A stretch of 64,000 bases of DNA from Streptomyces tubercidicus (GTDB lineage: Bacteria > Actinomycetota > Actinomycetes > Streptomycetales > Streptomycetaceae), in contig NZ_CP114205.1 of NCBI RefSeq assembly GCF_027497495.1, forward strand, positions 5,642,001 through 5,706,000, written 5' to 3'. This document shows, one piece after another, positions 59,342 through 64,000 of the stretch; the stretch's first letter is position 1, and every line of letters begins with the position of its first letter. The notes under the pieces are model-generated. The model made no database searches. It had not been told where the DNA came from and was given only the letters and a program-made list of their open reading frames with translations. The position numbers and the translations under genes are program-made.

Positions 59342-59755
59342 ATGCACCTGCGCACATCCCGGACCACCGCACTCCTCACCGGCCTGCTGGCCGTGCTGAC
59401 CGCGGCACTCGCCGCCCCGGCCACCCTCGGCACCCCGGCCGCACACGCGGCCGCCGCCGGCCGGACCGCCGCCTCCGGCGCCTGTGACGCGGGCCAGCTC
59501 TGCCTCTGGCCGAAGGGCGACTTCGGCGGCGCCCGGCGGACCTATGAACTGTCCGGCATCGACATCGAGAGCTGCGTCCCCCTGCCCAAGGGGAGCAGCG
59601 CCGCCGCCCTCGCCAACCGCACGGGCCGGCCGGTCACCACCTACCAGAGCGGGGAATGCGCCGAGACCGCCGAGTTCGACACCTATCCGGGCGGCGGCAG
59701 CTGGGTGCCCCGATCCCCGTACCGCGTCAGGGCGTTCAAGGTATGGGAGCGCTGA
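59342..59755 (+). CDS. Secreted peptidase-inhibitor-family I36 protein
   Basis: A 137-residue secreted protein. The signal peptide is MHLRTSRTTALLTGLLAVL.. with cleavage expected near AHAA-A at about residue 38. The mature domain has the I36/beta-gamma-crystallin-like pattern: CDAGQLCLWPKGDFGGARRTYELSG, two further Cys (IESCVP and SGECAE), and YRVRAFKVWER at the end. The SMPI-type members of I36 inhibit metalloproteases; many relatives are uncharacterised. GGGGGAGA lies about 6 nt before the ATG at 59342. It is a single-gene unit ended by a strong hairpin. Confidence 0.86.
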   Translation: MHLRTSRTTALLTGLLAVLTAALAAPATLGTPAAHAAAAGRTAASGACDAGQLCLWPKGDFGGARRTYELSGIDIESCVPLPKGSSAAALANRTGRPVTTYQSGECAETAEFDTYPGGGSWVPRSPYRVRAFKVWER

Positions 59756-59808
59756 ACCGACCGCCCACGGGCCTGCCTCCGCGCACCCGTGGACCCCGCC
59801 ACGCAGCA

Positions 59809-59852
59809 CCGCGCCCCCCGACCGGCGAGGGACGCTGGTCGGGGGGGCGCGG
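59809..59852. terminator. Bidirectional terminator between the I36 gene and aceE
   Basis: CCGCGCCCCCCGACC (59809-59823) and GGTCGGGGGGGCGCGG (59837-59852) form a 15-bp stem with one bulged G and a 13-nt loop, between convergent stops. Confidence 0.78.
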
Positions 59853-59884
59853 CGGAAGCGGTGCGGCGGCAGGCCGCGGAGAGG

Positions 59885-62617
59885 TCAGGCGTCGCCGCCG
59901 GCCTCACCCGCGTCGGCGGCCGCGACGTCCAGGAGCTGGTAACGGTCGATCGCCTGCTTCAGCAGCGACCGGTCGACCTTGCCCTCCTTGGCGAGCTCGG
60001 TGAGCACGCCAAGGACGATGGACTGCGCGTCGATGTGGAAGAAGCGGCGGGCCGCACCACGGGTGTCCGCGAAGCCGAAGCCATCGGCACCCAGCGACTG
60101 GTACGTGCCGGGAACCCAGCGCGCGATCTGGTCCGGAACGGAACGCATCCAGTCCGAGACCGCGATCTTCGGGCCCTCGGCACCCTGGAGCTTCTGCGTC
60201 ACGTACGGGACGCGCTGCTCCTCCTCCGGGTGCAGCAGGTTGTGCTCCTCGATCTCCACCGCGTCGCGGCGCAGCTCGTTCCAGGACGTCGCCGACCAGA
60301 CATCGGCCTTGACGTTCCACTCGTCCGCGAGGATCTGCTGGGCCTCGACCGCCCACGGCACCGCGACACCCGAGGCGAGGATCTGGGCGGTGTGCTCGCC
60401 CTTCTCGCCGGGCTTCACACGGTGCAGACCCTTGAGGATGCCCTCGACGTCGGCGTCGGCCGGCTCCGCGGGGTGCAGGATCGGCTCGTTGTAGACGGTG
60501 AGGTAGTAGAAGACGTCCTCGGAGTTCTCGCCGTACATCCGGCGCAGACCGTCCTTGACGATATGCGCGATCTCGTAGCCGTAGGCCGGGTCGTAGGAGA
60601 CACAGGCCGGGTTGGTCGAGGCCAGCAGCTGCGAGTGGCCGTCCGCGTGCTGCAGCCCCTCACCGGTCAGCGTCGTACGGCCGGCGGTCGCGCCGAGCAC
60701 GAAGCCGCGGGAGAGCTGGTCGGCCATCTGCCAGAACTGGTCACCGGTCCGCTGGAACCCGAACATCGAGTAGAAGACATAGACCGGGATCAGCGGCTCG
60801 CCGTGCGTCGCATAGGCGGAACCCGCGGCGATCAGCGAGGCCGTGCAGCCCGCCTCGGTGATGCCGTCGTGCAGCATCTGCCCGGTCGGCGACTCCTTGT
60901 ACGCGAGGAGCAGTTCGCGGTCCACCGACTCGTACTGCTGGCCCAGCGGGTTGTAGATCTTGGCCGACGGGAAGAACGCGTCCATACCGAAGGTGCGGTA
61001 CTCGTCGGGCGCGATCGGCACGAAACGCTTGCCGATCTCCTTGTCCCGCATCAGGTCCTTCAGGACCCGGACGAACGCCATCGTCGTGGCGATCTTCTGC
61101 TGCCCCGAACCCTTCTTGGCGCCCGCATAGGCCTTGTCGTCCGGCAGCTGCAGCGGCTTGGCACGCACGACACGGGTCGGCACATAGCCGCCCAGGCCCT
61201 TGCGGCGGTCGTGCATGTACTGGATCTCTTCGGAGTCGCGGCCCGGGTGGTAGTACGGGGGCGCGCCGTCCTCCAGGTCCTTGTCCGGGATCGGCAGGTG
61301 CAGCCGGTCACGGAAGCCCTTGAGGTCCTCGACCGTCAGCTTCTTCATCTGGTGGGTCGCGTTGCGGCCCTCGAAGTTGGGACCGAGCGTCCAGCCCTTG
61401 ACGGTCTGCGCGAGGATCACCGTCGGCTGGCCCTTGTGGGCCTTGGCCGCCGCATACGCCGCGTAGATCTTCTTGTGGTCGTGACCGCCGCGGCCCAGGT
61501 GCAGGATCTGGTCGTCGGTCATGCCCTCGACCATCGCCCGCAGCCGGTGGTCGTCACCGAAGAAGTGCTCGCGGATGTACGAACCGGTCTCGGTGGCGTA
61601 CGTCTGGAACTGGCCGTCGGGGGTGGTGTTGAGCTTGTTCACCAGGATGCCGTCGCGGTCCTGCGCGAGCAGCGGGTCCCAGCTGCGGTCCCACACCAGC
61701 TTGATCACGTTCCAGCCGGCGCCGCGGAACTGCGACTCCAGCTCCTGCATGATCTTGCCGTTGCCGCGGACCGGGCCGTCCAGGCGCTGCAGGTTGCAGT
61801 TGACGACGAAGGTCAGGTTGTCCAGGCCCTCACGGGCGGCGATGGACAGCTGGCCGAGCGACTCGGGCTCGTCCATCTCGCCGTCGCCGAGGTACGCCCA
61901 GACGTGCGACTTGGAGGTGTCGGCGATACCGCGCGCCTCCATGTAGCGGTTCATCCGCGCCTGGTAGATCGCACCGAGCGGGCCAAGGCCCATCGAGACG
62001 GTCGGGAACTCCCAGAAGTCCGGCATCAGCCGCGGGTGCGGGTAGCTGGACAGCCCGTCGGGAGCCTTGGACTTCTCCTGGCGGAAGGCGTCGAGCTGGT
62101 TCTCGGTCAGCCGGTCCAGGAGGTACGCGCGGGCGTAGACACCGGGCGAGGCATGGCCCTGGAAGAAGATCTGGTCGCCGCCGTCACCCTGGTCCTTGCC
62201 CCGGAAGAAGTGGTTGAAGCCCACGTCGTAGAGGGAGGCGGAGGAGGCGAAGGTGGCGATATGGCCGCCGACGCCGATGCCCGGACGCTGGGCGCGCGAG
62301 ACCATCACGGCCGCGTTCCACCGGGTCGCGTTCAGGACCTTGCGCTCGATCTCCTCGTTACCCGGGAAGAACGGCTCGTCCTTGGTCGCGATGGTGTTCA
62401 CGTAGTCCGTGCTGCGCATCTCGGGCACGGCCACACGCTTCTCGCGGGCGCGCTCGATCAGGCGGAGCATGAGGTAGCGGGCACGTTCCCGGCCTCGCTC
62501 GTCGACGGCCGCGTCGAGCGAGTCGAGCCATTCCTGGGTTTCTTCGGGATCGAAGTCCGGGACCTGGCTGGGAAGGCCGCCAATGATGATCGGGTTTCGA
62601 TCGGATCCGGAAGCCAC
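59885..62617 (-). CDS. aceE: Pyruvate dehydrogenase E1 component, homodimeric type
   Basis: A 910-residue thiamine-diphosphate enzyme that decarboxylates pyruvate and passes the acetyl group to E2. The TPP motif is visible as YLGDGEMDEPESLGQLS and then LTFVVNCNLQRLDGP. HPRLMPDFWEFPTVSMGLGP and the central VYVFYSMFGFQRTGDQFWQMADQ are typical of AceE. The start is GTG at 62615-62617 with AAGGA 5 nt upstream; the open frame continues to 62878 but crosses the palindrome and lacks conservation there. E2 and E3 are not in the window. A large palindrome at 62744-62772 suggests specific transcriptional control. Confidence 0.95.
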   Translation of the reverse strand: MASGSDRNPIIIGGLPSQVPDFDPEETQEWLDSLDAAVDERGRERARYLMLRLIERAREKRVAVPEMRSTDYVNTIATKDEPFFPGNEEIERKVLNATRWNAAVMVSRAQRPGIGVGGHIATFASSASLYDVGFNHFFRGKDQGDGGDQIFFQGHASPGVYARAYLLDRLTENQLDAFRQEKSKAPDGLSSYPHPRLMPDFWEFPTVSMGLGPLGAIYQARMNRYMEARGIADTSKSHVWAYLGDGEMDEPESLGQLSIAAREGLDNLTFVVNCNLQRLDGPVRGNGKIMQELESQFRGAGWNVIKLVWDRSWDPLLAQDRDGILVNKLNTTPDGQFQTYATETGSYIREHFFGDDHRLRAMVEGMTDDQILHLGRGGHDHKKIYAAYAAAKAHKGQPTVILAQTVKGWTLGPNFEGRNATHQMKKLTVEDLKGFRDRLHLPIPDKDLEDGAPPYYHPGRDSEEIQYMHDRRKGLGGYVPTRVVRAKPLQLPDDKAYAGAKKGSGQQKIATTMAFVRVLKDLMRDKEIGKRFVPIAPDEYRTFGMDAFFPSAKIYNPLGQQYESVDRELLLAYKESPTGQMLHDGITEAGCTASLIAAGSAYATHGEPLIPVYVFYSMFGFQRTGDQFWQMADQLSRGFVLGATAGRTTLTGEGLQHADGHSQLLASTNPACVSYDPAYGYEIAHIVKDGLRRMYGENSEDVFYYLTVYNEPILHPAEPADADVEGILKGLHRVKPGEKGEHTAQILASGVAVPWAVEAQQILADEWNVKADVWSATSWNELRRDAVEIEEHNLLHPEEEQRVPYVTQKLQGAEGPKIAVSDWMRSVPDQIARWVPGTYQSLGADGFGFADTRGAARRFFHIDAQSIVLGVLTELAKEGKVDRSLLKQAIDRYQLLDVAAADAGEAGGDA

Positions 62618-62743
62618 GCTGTTCCTTCGTGTTCGGTTCGTGTCGTGCCCCGCAAGGGATTGCTGCTGTGCACGGACGAATGCTGTCTCTGCCTTGGTGT
62701 CGCGCCGTCTTCCATCGTGTACCGAGCCACAGGGATACGTCAC

Positions 62744-62772
62744 CTCTACCGATGGGTAACCCATCCGTAGAG
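62744..62772. promoter_or_regulatory. 29-bp palindrome upstream of aceE
   Basis: CTCTAC (62744-62749) and GTAGAG (62767-62772) flank GATGGGT-A-ACCCATC (62751-62765), a nearly perfect 29-bp dyad broken only at one pair and the centre. It lies 127 bp before the aceE start, in the region expected to hold its promoter. Confidence 0.72.
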
Positions 62773-63015
62773 AGAGGGCGCTGAAAAGGCCGATTTCTCG
62801 GGTCGGCCAAATCGCAACCATACGCCCATGTCGAAAGTCCTTCGCGTACGGACGTGCGGACCCCGAAATCAGGTCCACGCGCCGCGGCCGCCCCCCGAAG
62901 GGACCAGTCTCGCGCGAGTACCCGATAAACCCTGCAGAAAGCTGTGGCGTGAATCACTTCGGCCTGTCCTACTGGGGTCGTGGTTGCGGCGAGACGCCTC
63001 CAAACGTCACCGTTT

Positions 63016-63033
63016 CGGCGGTCTGAACCGCCG
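63016..63033. promoter_or_regulatory. Hairpin or operator before the DUF3052 gene
   Basis: CGGCGGT (63016-63022) and ACCGCCG (63027-63033) form a perfect dyad with a 4-nt centre, 100 bp before the DUF3052 start. The gap 62618-63132 contains this and the aceE palindrome but no gene. Confidence 0.5.
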
Positions 63034-63132
63034 GGTACTTGCGCGATCCGCCCGGCCCGTGTGGACTACGCCCAATGCTCCGCGCACGCGCGGGGTCCCC
63101 GAGCATTTCCGAAACATGACAGGAGGCAATCC

Positions 63133-63564
63133 GTGAGCGCGACCGCGGACCACGCGGAGGAGCGGACCAACCCTGCCGCCAGGCTGGGGTTCGAGCCCGG
63201 ACAGGTGGTCCAGGAGATCGGTTACGACGACGACGTCGATCAGGATCTCCGCGAAGGCATTGAGACCGTGATCGGCCAGGATCTCGTCGACGAGGACTAC
63301 GACGACGTCTGTGACGTCGTGGTGCTGTGGTTCCGCGACGAGGACGGCGACCTCACGGACGCGCTGGTGGACGCCATCGGCCTGATCGACGAGGGCGGGC
63401 AGATCTGGCTGCTGACCCCGAAGACCGGCCGTGAGGGCTACGTCGAGCCGAGCGACATCAATGAGGCCGCGCAGACCGCGGGTCTGTCCCAGACCAAGAG
63501 CATCAACGCGGCCAAGGACTGGACCGGCAGCCGCCTGGTCACCCCCAAGTCCGGCAAGCGCTGA
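63133..63564 (+). CDS. DUF3052 conserved actinobacterial protein
   Basis: A 143-residue acidic protein of the DUF3052 family, recognised by ARLGFEPGQVVQEIGYDDDVDQDLRE at the start and WLLTPKTGREGYVEPSDINEAAQTAGLSQTKS near the end. It is cytoplasmic and probably alpha/beta with a central hydrophobic strand, VCDVVVLWFRDEDGDL. I know of no established function. The start is GTG at 63133 with AGGAGG 6 nt upstream. It is divergent from aceE across a 515-bp control region and is followed by a terminator, so it is monocistronic. Confidence 0.86.
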   Translation: MSATADHAEERTNPAARLGFEPGQVVQEIGYDDDVDQDLREGIETVIGQDLVDEDYDDVCDVVVLWFRDEDGDLTDALVDAIGLIDEGGQIWLLTPKTGREGYVEPSDINEAAQTAGLSQTKSINAAKDWTGSRLVTPKSGKR

Positions 63565-63590
63565 GCCGCACCGACCCGACGTTCGCCGCC

Positions 63591-63622
63591 GAGCCCCCTC
63601 CGCCCTGTTCCGGAGGGGGCTC
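63591..63622 (+). terminator. Terminator after the DUF3052 gene
   Basis: GAGCCCCCTCCG (63591-63602) and CGGAGGGGGCTC (63611-63622) form perfect 12-bp arms with an 8-nt loop, 26 bp after the stop codon. Confidence 0.8.
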
Positions 63623-63711
63623 GGCCCTGTTCAGGAGGGGTTCCCCGGGCGTGCACACCGGCGCGTAGGGTTGGGCGCGTCCTGTTGAGAGTGAGCGGAA
63701 GGGAAGCACCC

Positions 63712-64000
63712 ATGGCGATCGAGGTCGGCACGAAGGCTCCGGATTTCGAGCTGAAGAACCAGCACGGCGAGCTGGTCAAGCTCTCCGACTTCCGCGGTGA
63801 GAAGGCCGTTGTCCTCCTCTTCTACCCCTTCGCCTTCACCGGTGTGTGCACCGGCGAGCTCTGCGCGCTCCGTGACGAGCTGCCGAAGTTCGTCAACGAC
63901 GACGTCCAGCTGCTGGCCGTCTCCAACGACTCCCCGTTCTCGCTGCGCGTCTTCGCCGAGCAGGAGGGTCTGGAGTACCCGCTGCTGTCGGACTTCTGGC
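63712..64000 (+). CDS. Peroxiredoxin, AhpE/1-Cys-like (3' end outside window)
   Basis: A thiol peroxidase of the AhpC/TSA family; 96 codons are seen before the window ends (family length about 150-160). The catalytic motif PFAFTGVCTGELC is at residues 39-51: Thr43 and the peroxidatic Cys46 fit PxxxT/SxxC. A second Cys, Cys51, lies in the same helix, as in some AhpE-like enzymes. LLAVSNDSPFSLRVFAEQEGLEYPLLSDFW follows the fold. The ATG at 63712 has GGAAGGGAAG about 6 nt upstream. It removes hydrogen and organic peroxides in the cytoplasm. Confidence 0.92.
   Translation, partial: MAIEVGTKAPDFELKNQHGELVKLSDFRGEKAVVLLFYPFAFTGVCTGELCALRDELPKFVNDDVQLLAVSNDSPFSLRVFAEQEGLEYPLLSDFW

Noticed and set aside
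1..64000. tRNA, rRNA, riboswitch, insertion sequence, integrase or phage genes
   Set aside because: Looked for by eye in all intergenic gaps and among the coding frames; none was recognisable. A tRNA or RNA-family search would be needed to exclude small RNA genes.

Overview
The window is chromosomal DNA of a Streptomyces-like actinomycete. It is extremely GC-rich, third codon positions are almost always G or C, GTG starts are frequent, and several promoters appear to give leaderless mRNAs. The contents also fit: a fasR-fabD-fabH-acpP-fabF locus, a homodimeric-type aceE, DUF3145, DUF3052 and DUF4429 proteins, PucR-type regulators and many secreted or lipoprotein products. I see no rRNA, tRNA, CRISPR array, prophage or insertion sequence. 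Both ends cut a gene: an MreB-like actin homologue at the left and a peroxiredoxin at the right.

Layout. 1-14.1 kb: an MreB-like gene and a tightly overlapping minus-strand operon. In transcription order it encodes a GT4 glycosyltransferase, a SAM methyltransferase, a giant AftD/DUF3367-type GT-C membrane glycosyltransferase, a stand-alone condensation-domain acyltransferase, a second methyltransferase, a DMT-type membrane transporter, a Trm112-like protein, an FkbM methyltransferase and an unknown protein; a DUF3068 membrane protein lies just upstream. This looks like an uncharacterised pathway for a decorated cell-surface glycan or glycolipid and is the best candidate for an undescribed system. 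14.4-24.3 kb: small regulator-plus-target modules (PucR; GntR/TetR fusion with a divergent MFS pump; ABC exporter; MarR with a divergent quinone-oxidoreductase-like enzyme; SDR; Ohr).

24.6-30.7 kb: a ribose locus (LacI regulator, RbsA, RbsC, RbsB, RbsK, no RbsD) with paired operators before the regulator. 30.7-40.0 kb: a nitrilase-like/VanX-like fusion protein, a secreted pyroglutamyl-peptidase-like protein with Ser in place of the expected catalytic Cys, a TetR regulator divergent from a GH3 beta-glucosidase, a DUF4097 lipoprotein, an aldose epimerase and a GDSL lipoprotein. 40.3-47.6 kb: DUF3145, a beta-hydroxyacid dehydrogenase, the type II fatty acid synthase genes with FasR, and a pirin.

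47.7-58.8 kb: a serine hydrolase, a MerR/aldo-keto reductase pair with a typical 19-bp-spacer MerR promoter, an acyltransferase-3, a two-component system, a DUF4429/SHOCT protein, a DUF1023-type hydrolase, and a TetR/MFS pair whose operator fills the promoter spacer. 58.8-64 kb: a secreted I36-type inhibitor, aceE with a large upstream palindrome, DUF3052 and the peroxiredoxin. Functions come from reading motifs by eye; no database search, alignment or folding was run. Promoter and terminator calls are pattern-based inferences.
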